Part shown: piece after piece, positions 25,315 to 35,452 of the stretch
Layout: each line of letters starts with the position of its first letter
Numbering within the stretch: the first letter of the stretch is position 1
Assembly (NCBI GenBank): GCA_009823505.1
Contig: VZQC01008066.1
Coordinates: 45,845 to 109,844, forward strand
Source of the DNA: Rhizomys pruinosus
Taxonomy: Eukaryota > Chordata > Mammalia > Rodentia > Spalacidae
Length of the DNA stretch: 64,000 nt
Direction of reading: 5' to 3'
Notes under the pieces: model-generated
What the model was told of the DNA's origin: nothing
The model's database searches: none
What the model saw: only the letters and a program-made list of their open reading frames with translations
Program-made: the position numbers and the translations under genes

Positions 25315-27740
25315 TCAGGAGTCTAGGAGAGATGGTTCAGTTGGTAAAAGCACTTACTATGCAAGCACAAAAACCTGAGTTCAAATCCATACACCCACAT
25401 CTTAAAAGCTATGCAGGTAGAGCACAGCACTGTGGAGTTGGAGACAGGATTGCTAGGGCTTGGGGCCCCACAGCTACAGGTTCAGTGAGACCCTGTCTCA
25501 AAAGAATAAAGTGTGCTTGGCATGGTGAGACATGCTTTTCATCCCAGCACTGGGGAGGCAGAGGCTGGCAGGTTTATGTGAGTGGAGGCCAAACTGGTCT
25601 ATGCAAGCAGACCTTTGTGAGTTCAAGGCCAGCCTGGTCTACATAGCAAGTTGCAAGACAGCCAGAGATACAGGGAGACCCTGTCTCAAAAAGACCAAAA
25701 TAAAAAAAAAAAGAAAGAAAGAAAAAAAAAAGTAAGTTCCAAGCCAATGGGGGAGACACCCTGTCACAAACGCCAACAACAAACCCCAGAAGCTGGAAAA
25801 ATGGCCCAGAAGTTAAGAGCACTGATTGCTCTGGCAAGAGGACCTGGGTTCAGTTCCCAGCACCACAAGGAACCTAACAAGTTCCCTTAACTCCAATTCC
25901 AGGAGATTCGACATTCTCTTCTGGCTTCTGTGGCCAGTGCCACCCCTGCATGCACAGTACATCTACATAAATGCAGGCAAAACACTGGAGGGAGGGAGGG
26001 AGGGAGGGAGGATGGGAGGATGGGAGGATACTGTTCTCTTCTCTGGCCTCTTCATGTGCAAACACATGCACACACACCACATGGTCATACACCATATTCA
26101 CACACACACACACAAACATACACACACAAACTCAGGAGTCACCCTCGGATTCCCTTTCCTTTTATAACCCATGTCCAATCCATTAGTAAATCCAGTTGGC
26201 TTCATTTTCAAACCTTATCTAAAATGCACCAATTTAGCTCTTCCTCCTCCACTGATCTGGATGGCGCAACAGCCTTTCATTGGTCTTCCTGCTTTCACCC
26301 TTGCTTCCCTACAATTTAACACATAGCCAGTGATCCTATGAAGCAGAAGTCTCTCAGCTCTCAACTCTTCTATTTCATTCAAAATAAATGCCACACTGTT
26401 TTTGCGGCCTATCCAATCTGTCTTGCCTTTACATCCTTTCTAGACTCCAACAAGCATGCTCTGCTTTCACCTTTACTGTTCTCCACTATGCTTCTGCCCA
26501 AGATATCTCACTCCTGGCCCCTCCTCTACTTCAACTCTTCAGTTAATTTCACTGTGGTAAGACTTTCTAAGTATCATGTAAAAAAATAGCAATTGTGCCT
26601 GTTACTATTTGGCGGGAGATGGAGGGTAGACACGATCTCTCACAGTAGCTCTAGCTGGCCTGGAACTTACTAAGTAACCCAGGCTGGCTTCAAGCTCTCT
26701 GCTTCAGCTTCCCTAGAACTGGGATAACGGGTCATGCAACCATGCCCTGCCCCTGGCTACTCTTAAAACCCCTCCTACCTCGGCTGTATTTTTCTCCAAG
26801 GCATTTATCACTACTGGACACACTACTGTATATATTTTACTTCTCTACCGGCCCCCACCTGAATGTAACCTCTGAGAGTGAGACTTTTCACTGGTTCGTC
26901 TGTTACACATCTCCCAGTGCTCAGACCAATGTCTTACAGTTGTAAGTCTTCAGTGAGTATCTGTTTAACTAATATCACAATCCCCTGCCGGTAGATCTGT
27001 CCCCCTTCATGAATTACGAGCTTTCCGCAAGGAGTGACAGGATTCACCTGATGTGAACTAATCCAAACATAGTAAGCACTAATTTTTAAAATGAACGAAC
27101 CAAAAAAAGGCCTGTGAAATATTGCAGCCTTTCCCATCAAGTCCCCATCCCGTCACTCTCAAAGTACGAGTCAGAATGCGGGTTACTTCAAGGAAGAGGT
27201 TTCAATACCAATTCCTACGCCCTTGCCTGCATGCCCTGAGATTCCCCGCAATAGCCAGGGGAGATAAAGAGTAACGGTCCCCGTCTGCAACTGAGCATTG
27301 TGCGATGACAAGTTCGAAGGCCCCAGTTGTGACCCGACTTAAGATCAAGGAATATGGGCGGGCTCCAAGCAGAAACACTGTCCTGGGAGGGCGGGGTGAC
27401 AAGGGGGAAGGCAGAGCCCAGGGGACCACATCCCAGAATCCAGATCCTTTTTTGACAGCTAAGGAACTGAGCCCAGGGAGGGAAGAGCGCCCGCCTCGTC
27501 CGCCCCCGCACCGCCCCAGTCTTCGCATCTCGGGTGGCGCCTTGGGGGCCGGGTCCCCATGGGGGCACGTGCTCCGAGAGGCCCGCCGGCCGGCCGCCAG
27601 CCTACCCTCCCGCCGCCCCGGGCCTGCCGATCAGCCCTACGCCGCGCTCACCTGGCTGGGTCCCGCGGGAACCTAAAGAAGGCCAGATCGGACTGTGTGC
27701 TCTTCCGCGTGCAGTTGGGAGCCGCGCAGAAGTTCGGCAT
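8338..27740 (-). CDS. THAP12: THAP12, five coding exons, two in-frame stops in exon 5
   Basis: Coding segments on the minus strand are 27740-27652, 21089-20969, 15690-15583, 12182-12146 and 10247-8338. Lengths of 89, 121, 108, 37 and 1910 bases join in frame to 754 codon positions plus a stop, close to the roughly 760 residues I recall for the mammalian protein. All introns are GT-AG. The family is an N-terminal C2CH THAP DNA-binding zinc finger fused to a hAT-transposase-derived body. The human protein (PRKRIR, p52rIPK) is known as a partner of the PKR inhibitor P58IPK. The zinc ligands C5, C10, C58 and H61, W34, F62 and the NAIPTIF form of the AVPTIF box (80-86) are all visible. Codons 341 and 360 are TAG, so either the gene is inactivated or it makes a 340-residue protein; the stops lie in the last exon, where nonsense-mediated decay would not be expected. 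Gene identity is firm; function is doubtful. Confidence 0.93.
10420..10480 (+). mobile_element. MIR fragment
   Basis: 'cacttgacaaatgaggaagg' and 'aacttgcccaaggtcacag' are MIR core. Intron 4 of THAP12. Confidence 0.6.
10481..12145. other. THAP12 intron 4, no other gene seen
   Basis: Largely unique, with an antisense MIR at about 11575-11650 ('gagaattaaatgagttagga'). Confidence 0.5.
12146..12182 (-). CDS. THAP12: THAP12 coding exon 4 (37-base micro-exon)
   Basis: This very short exon encodes SEDEIRTLKQKK (107-118) plus the first base of codon 119. The acceptor is CTGTCTTAG and the donor GTAAGTG. The phase matches exon 5, which starts with the remaining two bases of an Ile codon. It is too small for ORF calling and was found by splice sites, frame and family knowledge. 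An A-rich (AAAAAG)n tract lies just upstream in intron 3 (12191-12238). Confidence 0.88.
12191..12238. repeat. (AAAAAG)n tract
   Basis: A-rich tandem repeat in intron 3 beside exon 4; on the transcribed strand it is a pyrimidine-rich run next to the acceptor. Confidence 0.9.
12364..12574 (-). mobile_element. B2 SINE, older form
   Basis: Antisense B2 ending 'ctgagccatctctctag'. Confidence 0.9.
12580..12798 (-). mobile_element. B4 SINE
   Basis: Antisense B1-like 'cccaggctggccttaaactt' then antisense ID-like 'ggaattgaacccagacttca'. Confidence 0.7.
12799..13793. other. THAP12 intron 3, unique stretch
   Basis: No gene recognised. Overlapping ORFs at 13125-13564 are 60-93 codons with no domain. 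Confidence 0.45.
13795..13957 (+). mobile_element. B2 SINE ending in (CA)n
   Basis: Sense B2; the (CA)n runs 13958-14000. Confidence 0.88.
13958..14000. repeat. (CA)n microsatellite
   Basis: About 20 units at the B2 tail. Confidence 0.95.
14518..14680 (+). mobile_element. B3/B4-type SINE
   Basis: 'ggaggagatggctcagaggg' and 'ctgacctccacatgcatgcc'. Confidence 0.6.
14836..14992 (-). mobile_element. B1 SINE
   Basis: Antisense: 'gttttgagacagtgccttac' to 'cactgggattaac'. Confidence 0.85.
15248..15462 (+). mobile_element. B2 SINE, older form
   Basis: 'ggctggagagatggctcagc' head, A-rich tail, 120 bases past the exon 3 donor on the gene strand. Confidence 0.9.
15583..15690 (-). CDS. THAP12: THAP12 coding exon 3 (AVPTIF-type box and basic stretch)
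   Basis: The acceptor is TTTTTCAG before 15690 and the donor is GTACGT from 15582. The 108 bases encode residues 71-106, phase 0 at both ends. NAIPTIF at 80-86 is the THAP-family AVPTIF box that closes the fold. A basic run, HSRHRKRIKEL, follows and could act in nuclear import or DNA contact (inference). Confidence 0.94.
15691..16253. other. THAP12 intron 2, unique stretch by exon 3
   Basis: No gene seen; polypyrimidine sequence precedes the exon 3 acceptor on the minus strand. Confidence 0.45.
16254..16366 (-). mobile_element. B1 SINE
   Basis: Antisense: 'tttgagacagggtctccaag' onward. Confidence 0.82.
16800..16913 (-). mobile_element. B1 SINE, truncated
   Basis: Young antisense B1 lacking its 5' end. 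The flanks agaaccagtattttct and agaatcagtattttct form an imperfect target duplication. Confidence 0.85.
16986..17106 (-). mobile_element. B1 SINE, old
   Basis: Antisense: 'tgaatgctggaattataggc' and 'gagccaccatgccc'. Confidence 0.75.
17118..17338 (-). mobile_element. B2 SINE, older form
   Basis: Antisense B2 ending 'ctgaggcatctctccggccc'. Confidence 0.88.
17395..17648 (-). mobile_element. B2 SINE with inverted 5' end
   Basis: Antisense B2 body to about 17592, then the element's own head in sense ('gggctggagagatggcctag' to 'gcagaggaccc'). 'cctaatttcttttt' occurs on both outer sides. Confidence 0.85.
17678..17917 (+). mobile_element. B2 SINE, young subtype
   Basis: Sense, full length, flanked by attcattta on both sides, with the internal duplication. 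It is inserted in the tail of an older B2. Confidence 0.92.
17927..18118 (-). mobile_element. B2 SINE, older form
   Basis: Antisense B2 interrupted at its tail by the preceding element. Confidence 0.88.
18370..18616 (-). mobile_element. B2 SINE, young subtype
   Basis: Antisense, with 15-bp target duplication taaatctgattttct at 18355-18369 and 18617-18631. Confidence 0.93.
18734..18902 (+). mobile_element. B2 SINE, internally deleted
   Basis: Head 'ggggctagagagatggctca' joins directly to 'cagttcccagcacccat'; the middle is missing. Confidence 0.8.
18903..19057 (-). mobile_element. B1 SINE
   Basis: Antisense B1 with 'ggtctttttgagacggggtc' head. Confidence 0.9.
19420..19566 (+). mobile_element. 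B1 SINE, older
   Basis: Sense: 'agatgggtgtagtagtgcat' onward. Confidence 0.82.
19568..19726 (+). mobile_element. B1 SINE, young
   Basis: 'agccgggcgtggtggcgcac' head, 'aaaagaccaaaaa' tail. Confidence 0.93.
19727..20592. other. THAP12 intron 2, unique AT-rich stretch
   Basis: No repeat or gene recognised. Confidence 0.45.
20593..20692 (+). mobile_element. ID SINE
   Basis: 'ggggctggggatgtggttca' head with (AAAC)n tail, tRNA-derived. Confidence 0.85.
20969..21089 (-). CDS. THAP12: THAP12 coding exon 2 (rest of C2CH THAP finger)
   Basis: The acceptor is TTTATAG before 21089 and the donor is GTAAGT from 20968. The exon encodes residues 30-70. It holds the invariant W34, then C58-x2-H61 completing the C2CH zinc site, and F62. 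It is 121 bases, restoring phase 0 after exon 1. No disruption is seen, so the DNA-binding domain itself is intact. Confidence 0.95.
21165..21284 (+). mobile_element. B1 SINE, old (proto-B1-like)
   Basis: 'ggcatggaggcacacacacc' to 'accctgtctcaaaac'; it lies 76 bases upstream of exon 2 on the gene strand. Confidence 0.78.
21298..21345. repeat. (TA)n microsatellite
   Basis: About 24 units in THAP12 intron 1. Confidence 0.97.
21346..21466 (-). mobile_element. B1 SINE, left arm of inverted pair
   Basis: Antisense B1, truncated at its 5' end; inverted partner begins 11 bases away. Confidence 0.9.
21477..21656 (+). mobile_element. B1 SINE, right arm of inverted pair
   Basis: Sense full-length B1 with (AAAC)n tail. 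Confidence 0.92.
21663..21873 (+). mobile_element. B2 SINE, diverged
   Basis: 'gggctagaaagatgactcag' head. Confidence 0.82.
21985..22271 (-). mobile_element. B2 SINE with internal tandem duplication
   Basis: Antisense; the 'ctggaactgga ... tgctgg' block occurs twice (about 22088-22142 and 22156-22215). Confidence 0.8.
22286..22436 (-). mobile_element. B1 SINE
   Basis: Antisense B1, intron 1. Confidence 0.88.
22452..22674 (-). mobile_element. B2 SINE, older form
   Basis: Antisense, ending 'ctgagccatctctccc'. Confidence 0.87.
22677..22719. repeat. (TTTA)n microsatellite
   Basis: Tetranucleotide run of about ten units. Confidence 0.93.
23045..23190 (+). mobile_element. B1 SINE, 5'-truncated
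   Basis: Starts at 'tcccagcacttgggaggcag', tail (AAT/AAAT)n. Confidence 0.88.
23206..23609 (+). mobile_element. Solo LTR (rodent ERVL/MaLR-like family)
   Basis: 404 bp, starts TGTGCTAGATAG and ends CTAGAACA, with an AATAAA near 23536. The 5-bp target duplication ccata lies at 23201-23205 and 23610-23614. Subfamily not named. Intron 1 of THAP12, opposite orientation to the gene. Confidence 0.85.
23615..24770 (+). mobile_element. L1 ORF2 relic (C-terminal part)
   Basis: Forward ORF2-like sequence: 'gcatttgacaaagttcaaat', 'ggctatattaccataaatgg', 'cttcttcaacaaatggagct'. Many stops and indels; not coding. It lies in THAP12 intron 1, right beside a solo LTR. Confidence 0.85.
24885..25042 (-). repeat. 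Rodent interspersed repeat, truncated
   Basis: 'gtgtggaggccagaggacaa' and 'ctggagctcactaattaggc' are a common rodent repeat, also seen at 47200-47515. It stops at the duplication junction. Confidence 0.6.
25043..25239 (+). repeat. 197-bp dispersed duplication, derived copy
   Basis: Identical to 26517-26713 except at 25068. It is wedged between a truncated rodent repeat and a B1 tail, so it appears to be the inserted copy. Confidence 0.92.
25240..25312 (+). mobile_element. B1 tail fragment
   Basis: 'aggacagctggggctacagg' onward with (TAAA)n; truncated at the duplication junction. Confidence 0.85.
25322..25505 (+). mobile_element. B4 SINE
   Basis: 'ggagagatggttcagttggt' head, 'gagaccctgtctcaaaa' end. 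Confidence 0.78.
25512..25732 (+). mobile_element. B1 SINE with internal repeat
   Basis: The gcaggttt/gcagaccttt-gtgag block occurs twice, suggesting a quasi-dimeric or recombined B1. Confidence 0.75.
25790..25983 (+). mobile_element. B2 SINE
   Basis: 'agctggaaaaatggcccaga' head; ends in GGGA repeats. Confidence 0.8.
25988..26030. repeat. (GGGA)n tract
   Basis: Purine-rich tandem units; a G-rich structure is possible. Confidence 0.9.
26517..26713 (+). repeat. 197-bp dispersed duplication, source copy
   Basis: Continues naturally on both sides; its right part is an antisense B1 that runs on to about 26745. 196 of 197 bases match 25043-25239. Confidence 0.92.
26610..26745 (-). mobile_element. 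B1 SINE (old)
   Basis: Antisense B1-like: 'ctggcctggaacttactaag' to 'catgcaaccatgcc'. Partly within the duplicated block. Confidence 0.7.
26746..27479. other. THAP12 intron 1, unique 5' part
   Basis: No repeat recognised; GC content rises toward the CpG island. Confidence 0.45.
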
Positions 27741-28260
27741 GGTCGCCGGGTCGCCGGCCGGTCCAGCCCTCCCCTCCCCGCCTCGTCAGGGCAGCCCGGC
27801 CGCCCCGCGGGGCCGGGGAGGGGAGCCAGGCCGGCCGGCCAGCTCGGCAAGGCCGCGCGCGGAGGAGGGGCCGGCGCGCGGGAAGCCGCGAGGGGCAGGA
27901 GGGGCGTGCGGGCCGAGGCCGGGCTGGGGACGCGGCTCCACAGTGCTATGAGCGGCCGGGAGGATTTACCGCCGCCGCCGCCGCTGCACCTCCCGCCCGC
28001 CCGGGACGCTGCCGCCTCCTTCCCACAATGCACCCCGGCGCCCGGGAGTGCCCTCTCTTCCCTCTGCCTTCCTTCCCCTCCCTCAGAGCCGCCTACCACT
28101 CCCGCAGACCAGCGGGCACGTGCACGGAAGCGCGCCTGGACGGGGTGTGGCCTGGAGAGCTGCTGCCGCAGTACGCCTGCGCGCAGTGCAACCCGCGGGG
28201 TGAAGGAACTGCGCATGCGGCCAAGCCCCTCGGGACTCTGGAGCTGGCGAGCCGGGCTGC
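27480..28260. promoter_or_regulatory. CpG island, likely bidirectional promoter
   Basis: GC- and CpG-dense sequence with G+C runs and no obvious TATA box, in contrast to the AT-leaning surroundings. It covers THAP12 exon 1 on the minus strand and lies about 450 bases upstream of the mariner-derived ORF on the plus strand. A CpG-island promoter driving THAP12 is a safe inference; divergent firing is plausible but unproven. Long ORFs crossing it are GC artefacts. Confidence 0.85.
27652..27740 (-). CDS. THAP12: THAP12 coding exon 1 (start of THAP zinc finger)
   Basis: The start codon at 27740-27738 is preceded by GGCGACC, a good Kozak context with A at -3. The exon encodes residues 1-29 and two bases of codon 30. 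It opens MPNFCAAPNC, giving the first two zinc ligands C5 and C10, and contains the conserved FRFPRDP turn. It ends CCAG before GTGAGC. It lies inside the CpG island, as expected for a first exon. Confidence 0.95.
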
Positions 28261-29371
<1,111 letters not shown>

Positions 29372-31565
29372 GGGAAAAGGTAACAAATTCTGAACCGTGG
29401 AGTCCCCTGTAGGGCGAAGCTGGCTGGGCGGAAGTGCCACTGGATATCTGCTTTCAGTCTTATTGCTCTTCCTCCTGGCCTGTCCCTGCGCTCCTACTTA
29501 ACTATGCAGATCTACCCGGCTGTCTTCCTTGCTGATCTCCACCACTTTGGAGTGCTGTGGTGCTAGCTTGTCCTTGATCTCTTTGGTTTAACCAGTGTGG
29601 ATTTTTTCAGTGCCTCCACCTTAACATCTTGTGGCTGTCCTCACCGTGCTGTTCCAGGGGACCCTGCCAGTGAGAAGGGAAGATACAAGACTATCTCTGT
29701 GGCCAGGGAGACACACACTTCTGAGAGGACCCCAGAAGAAATCCTACAGTTACAGCCTGCTGCAGTCTGCAGTATGGTACCTAGGGCAGTGGCATGCTGA
29801 CTTACTGAGTAGTGCTGAGCCTAAGGACCCATCCAGCTGGCCTGAATGGCTCAGTGTGAGTCTCCTAGAACTCAGGGCTTAGCCACCAGTACTTACCTCA
29901 CCTATCTGTCCCTCAGGAGAGTTAAGTTTGTTCCATCCCTTTCCTTGCTTTGGACCACCATTCTTTTGGATGTTGTCTCACCGAAAAGAAGTATCTGGCC
30001 CTAGAATATTCAAACCATGAGACACAGGCCAAGACCATGATTTCATGTGAAGAGAAAGACCAGGTGACTTTCTAGACCCTGGTTCCTATTTGCAACATGT
30101 TTTAGTAACTGAGGCAAATGGTGTCAGATGTTTCAGCATTAAAAATGTGAAGTTTTGAAATGAGATCCATATGGGTGGGTGGCCTTTATACAGGAGGTGG
30201 TTCTTAAACTGTATCCATGAGGAAAGGTAAGATGGGGGCTGTGAGATCAGAGAAGGCCTCCCAGGAGGTAGAACAACATGAGTCTTGGAACCAGTGTGAA
30301 TAGAAAATGACACTGTCAGCCAAAATAGCAAAGTCTAAGGGGAGAAATAATGCTGTAGCAGACGAAAAATTTGAGATAATTTGCTTCCTCTTCTCTGCCC
30401 TCAACTTTATGCCAGTAGTTTATAAATTGCTTCCCCCGAGTGTATGAATGGGTTTATAGTAACTTGCTTATTGGATTAGCTGATTTTCCCATTAACCCCC
30501 CCCCAAGCAATCTCTACAAATTTAAACTATCTGTTCTGTTCCTACCTCGCTGCCAGAATTTATGGAATGGAATTTGTCTCAAGTGGGTTCCAAGTAATAC
30601 ATTCAGGCTAGAAGCATCTCAGAATGCATGAGGAGCAGAAGAGGGAGGGAGGTGACAGCATTTCACTGCATTATCCAGTGTCTGTTTTACCTAAGCACTT
30701 TGACACATAGCGAGTGTGTTTTTGGAGTGAGGTACCCACTGTAAGCTGTTGCAGTGTTATTGATAAATTTATTAACTCTTGCTTTAGTTTTGTGGTCTGT
30801 TAGCACAGACCAAGGTCCCACAACTACCACCTTCAGTTTGTATCTGCATCTTTTTATAATACAGGTCACAAGAGAACTTATTTCCAGACTTATTTCGTCT
30901 TGTGAGTAGGGTTAAACTGACCTTGGCAAGGATGCTGGACCAAGAGCCACATTGGAGAGCAAAGTACCAGAAGCAAAATTGGCTCCATTAGGGTTTAGAT
31001 ACAGAGTATCCAGAAGCAGGTAATCAGGAGTGTGAATTCAAATTGTTCCAAATGGTTTTCAGGAAAAGGACTTACTTTATTACCTTAAATCATGTCCCAT
31101 ATAGTAGTCAGATTGAACTACCACTTCAACCCATTACTCCTTTGCAAATCTTTCCAGGAAATATTCAGTGATGATAGGATTTGGGGGGAGTAAAATTACT
31201 GCCTTAACAATGATCCAGACATATCATTCTCTTATGGCTGCTCATAATCACTGAACCCAAAGCTACAATGTGGTTATGTAATAAACAAAGTTATTACATA
31301 ATCGTGCTTTGTATGTGCCCACCTGTTGAGTCCAGTTCATTGCTGACCTCTTTTACTCTGGCCTGCACCTTGGGCATCTTGGGCTCCTGGTCCTGCAGAC
31401 TCAGTCCCCATGCCCAGCCTTTTGTCCTTGGCCATCTCAAATATCTTTCAGTTTATTCTCTGCCAGTTTGCTATTGATTCTCTGATTCCCTCATACTGGT
31501 TCTGGGCTAAACCTCCAAAGTGTGGTGCTTTTGACCACTTTTTTTTGTGCCAATTCTTAAACTTT
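29372..31565. other. Unique intergenic stretch
   Basis: No gene or repeat recognised. ORFs at 29597-29882 (67 and 83 codons) show no domain. It could hold downstream sequence of the mariner-derived locus. Confidence 0.35.
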
Positions 31566-31580
31566 TGGTATGCTTTTATT

Positions 31581-31748
31581 TTTTTATTTTTTTTATTTTT
31601 TTTGTCTTTTCGAGGCAGGGTCTCCCTGTAGTCCCAGCTGTCCTGGAACTCACTCCATAGACCAGGCTGGCCTTGAACTCACAAAGATCCGCCTGCCTCT
31701 GCCTCCCAAGTGCTAGGATTAAAGGCGTGCGCCACCACGCCCGGCTCC
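31581..31748 (-). mobile_element. B1 SINE, young
   Basis: Target duplication tggtatgcttttatt at 31566-31580 and 31749-31763. Confidence 0.93.
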
Positions 31749-31901
31749 TGGTATGCTTTTATTCACACAACCTTCTGTCTCATTTCTTGTCTTCCCTGTT
31801 CCTCATTTAAGCTTTGATCCAATTGGAGCAGAAAATTCCATCTTGGCCACAAGTTGCCTTCCTAGTCTTAAGAAGTTGGATGTCATGGTGCAGAGGATGG
31901 G

Positions 31902-32294
31902 TGTCCTAGTTTGTCTTCCATTGCTGTGTCAAAACACTCTGACCGACACCAACTTGGGGAGGAAAGGGTTTATTCAGCTTACATCTCCTGGGTCACAGTT
32001 CATCACTCAGGGAGCCCAAGGCAGGAACTCAGGGCAGGAGCTGAAGCACAGGCCATGGAGGAATGCTGTTCACTGGCTTGCTCCCCTGGCCCATGCCCAG
32101 CCTGCCTTCTTATACGGTACACAACACCTGCCCAGGGTGGCACCACCCAGAGTGGGCTGGGCCCTCCCACATTGCCCAAAAATCAAGACAATACTCCATA
32201 GTCGTGGCCACAGGCCAGTCCAATGGAGCCAATTCCCCAATTGAGGCTCCCTCAACCCAGGTGTGTCAAGTTGACACTAAAGCTATCCAGCACA
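31902..32294 (-). mobile_element. Solo LTR, same family as 23206-23609
   Basis: 393 bp, reverse orientation, with target duplication atggg at 31897-31901 and 32295-32299. 'caacttggggaggaaagggt' and the terminal bases match the plus-strand copy. Confidence 0.87.
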
Positions 32295-32887
32295 ATGGGT
32301 GATGTATTCTTGTTTTTGTTTTCCGTAAACAACACAAGTGCCTGGGTAGAGGCTAGTGGGGAAATCCTCCTACCATTAGCAGTCCCAACATAACCAGTGT
32401 TACCAGCTTCTCAAGGATTGGTTACCTCTGCTCCCTCGAGTCATGAAACCTCTTCAGAACTGTAACATCCAAATCTCATTTATCCAGCAACTGTTAATTT
32501 TTCCCTGCTTCACTGTCAGAGTTCAAGCCTGGTTTTCTGTGAATGTCAGGAAAGCTGGCTGTCTGCACACCTGGACTAATTCTCAGGTTCAATAGTTTAC
32601 GCATCGCTTTGGCTTTTGGACTCATCTTCCCCACCCTCTCCTTCACTCCTGTTTTAGTTCAAAATATTCAGCCAAAGCTGAAAATCCAAGAGGAGATCCT
32701 TTCAGGAAAGGTAGATGCATCACTGATTTTGTTCAAGACTTTATCTCTTGTTCCTCCACCTTGCTTCATATGCTCCCCCCAAGTAATGATCAAAAAGTGA
32801 AATGTTCACCAGATATTTGACTTAGAAAAACATGAGGTTGATTGTGTAGTACCCTAAATTCATGCCTCTGGTTCTGAGTTGTTGATG

Positions 32888-33120
32888 AAATGGCTGAGCA
32901 TAATGGTACATACCTATAATCCCAGCACTCAGGAGGCAGAGGCAGGTGGATCTCTGTGAATTCAAGGCCAGCTTGGCCTACATAGTGAGTTCCAGGACAG
33001 CTGGAGCTACAGGCAAACCCTGTCTCAAAAAGCCAAAAGAAAAAAAAAAAAAGGAGTAGGAAGAAGAGGAGGAGGGGAAGGAGAAAAGAAGAAAAGGAGG
33101 AGAAGGAAGAGGAAAAAAGT
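32888..33120 (+). mobile_element. B1 SINE with purine-rich (GGA)n tail
   Basis: Sense B1 to about 33040, followed by an AG-only run to 33117. Confidence 0.88.
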
Positions 33121-33905
33121 GCTCTCATTTGAGAAGAATATTTGTGTACCTGAGGTCTGTTTTCTAGAGCCTTCTTTTCAGATCCATTTCTTGTTCACAG
33201 TCCCCACTTGTCACTAGAGAAGATTGAATCTGATGATGATAAATCTGGCTGGTAAATGACTTATAGACACCTGGAATGTTCCTGGGGGACTGTCACTGTA
33301 CTGCATATCCTGCTTAGTCTGCCTTCTGTTTTTACACATCACTGGCACGTCTCACTAGGCTTTGAGGACCAGGTCTCGCACCAGGGTCCCATATCCTCAA
33401 TTAGCAAGAGCCTCCCTTAGCTCCCAAATTGTGTGTGGGCTGCTCATTTTCCAGCTGATGCTTCAGTTCCAGCAGCCCTCCCAGATTTTCCAGGCTTTTA
33501 CATTGTATCAGAAGCAGCCATCATGTATTTGCATTCATTCGCTAGTCTCTACCTTAGCACATCCTTGCAAAGACTGTGAAAGTTGAATCACGCTTCTCCC
33601 AGTATTCATATCTACAAACAGATCTGATAGGGACCTCCAAGGATCCACTTGTGTAGGCATGCGCAGACTGTAGGAAACACCCTACACTTTGTGCACCATA
33701 TGGTCTCTTGTAGCTGCTGAGCATTTTAGTCCAAAAGCAGACATAACTCATATGGAAACTGATGAGCATGGCTGTGTTCCAGTGAAACTTTATAAATGCA
33801 TCCTGGAATTTGAATTTCATATAGTTTTCACAAAATATTTTGACACCCTCCCCACACCCAGTCATTTGAAAATTAAAAAAAAAAGTGAACCATATAAAAG
33901 TAAAT
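33121..33905. other. No gene seen
   Basis: Unique sequence. A 130-codon minus ORF (33946-33554) shows no domain and overlaps a B1. Confidence 0.4.
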
Positions 33906-33907
33906 GG

Positions 33908-34034
33908 TGAGCTGGGCATGGTGACACATGCCTTTAATCCTAGCACCCAGGAGGCAGAGGCAGGTGGATCTTTGTGAGTTCAAGGCCAGCCTGGTCCACA
34001 GAGTGAGCTGGGGCTACAAGGAGACCCTGTCTAG

Positions 34035-34060
<26 letters not shown>
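33908..34060 (+). mobile_element. B1 SINE
   Basis: Sense; poly-A tail; 'aaaagtaaatggtg' flanks both sides. Confidence 0.92.
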
Positions 34061-34066
<6 letters not shown>

Positions 34067-35109
34067 GTGGACCACAATTGGCCATAGTTTGCCTACCCTG
34101 ATCTAGTGTGCATAAAGTGTGTATGTAAAAATGACAGATGATTGATTGCTTTCCATTAATAACATTGTTCATGCCAAGTCAGTCTGGCAGCATCTCATAA
34201 TTTATTATATAGGAATTGTGGCTTATTGGAAAGAATCTTTATGAGACCAGGAGAGTGAACTAGAATTTGACCACATTCTGATTCACAAAATGAAATTTCG
34301 TGCTGTTTTTTACTAAAAATGATATTACACAAACTACCACCTTTGTTATTCCTGATATATCTCAAGACCTCTTTTTGGAAGTAAAATGTCAGGTTGGACT
34401 TAGCAATAACAAAATGAACTTCAGTTGTTCCAAAAATGCTTTGACTATGGACATTTGGATAAGTTTGTGGTATACACTGTTAAAGCCCATGCTGTAGAAG
34501 TGAGAGTTTCACCAAAGTCTATCCTTTGCGTGCTTAGAGGAAAACTGGATATAGATACCTGTGACTGGTGCTGAAATATGTCCTTCCAGGTGAGTCTGTC
34601 TTTATTCAGGTAGGTCTTTATTTTGTCACATTCATTTAAACTGGTTTTCTAGAGCTACCATTGACTTTCAGGATTGGGCAGGTAGACCTTTACAAGAGTG
34701 GCTGATCTGCCAGTCGTGTTTCCCAGGAACCACTAGCAACCACAGAGGCTGAAAGAAGACCATCTGAAAGAAGAGTCTGTGTTAATTCACCCAACAAATC
34801 TTAACTGAGCGGTGCATGTGCCATGTACCATCCTGTGAGCTGGAACACAGCCATGGACAAAACAGACCCAGGCCTCAGATTTGACAGACTGAAATAGAAC
34901 TGTATTACTCTTCACTCTTGCGAAACTTGTTCCATGTGCTCGCACTAACCCATTGTTGACTGCATACCTGGAAATAGGGATGACCTCTGCCATAGACCTT
35001 GTGCCAAGGGTCATAATGCCTCTCCAACTGCATCAGTAACCCAAGAACTGTATGTTCCACTTAAATTTTATTATTCTTTATACAGATCCATATTGGTAGA
35101 AAGAACATG
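34061..35109. other. No gene seen
   Basis: Unique AT-rich sequence, ORFs short. Confidence 0.4.
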
Positions 35110-35420
35110 CTGGCAATGTTGGAAGCGTAAATTGGCAACAGCTTTCTGAAAAGCAATTTGGCAGTATCTATTAGGAGCTTTAGAAATGTTTATATCCTCT
35201 GATCCTTTAATTCCACTTCTGGGAATCTGTCCTAAAGAAACAGCCTAAAATGTGAGCAAGATTTATGCTTAATAATCTAAAAGTCTAACAGTAGAAAATT
35301 GGTTAAATAAATTAAAGTCTGACTCTACAGTTGTCTAGTATGCAGTCATAATGAATGTTAACCAAGAGTATTTAACAGCATGGCAGAAATGCTTATGATG
35401 TTTCATGAAAAACAAGAAAC
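35110..35420 (+). mobile_element. Old L1 3' fragment
   Basis: Forward L1 ORF2-end motifs such as 'aattccacttctgggaatct' and 'aaattggttaaataaattaa'. Confidence 0.65.
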
Positions 35421-35452
35421 GAAATTCCATGTATACACACCAAAAATTTTTT

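Noticed and set aside
25826..26319. Overlapping ORFs of 71-129 codons
   Set aside because: They run through a B2, a (GGGA)n tract and CA-rich repeats; nothing suggests coding.
31753..32302. 163-codon and shorter ORFs
   Set aside because: They lie almost wholly within the solo LTR at 31902-32294 and mirror frames in the other copy at 23206-23609.
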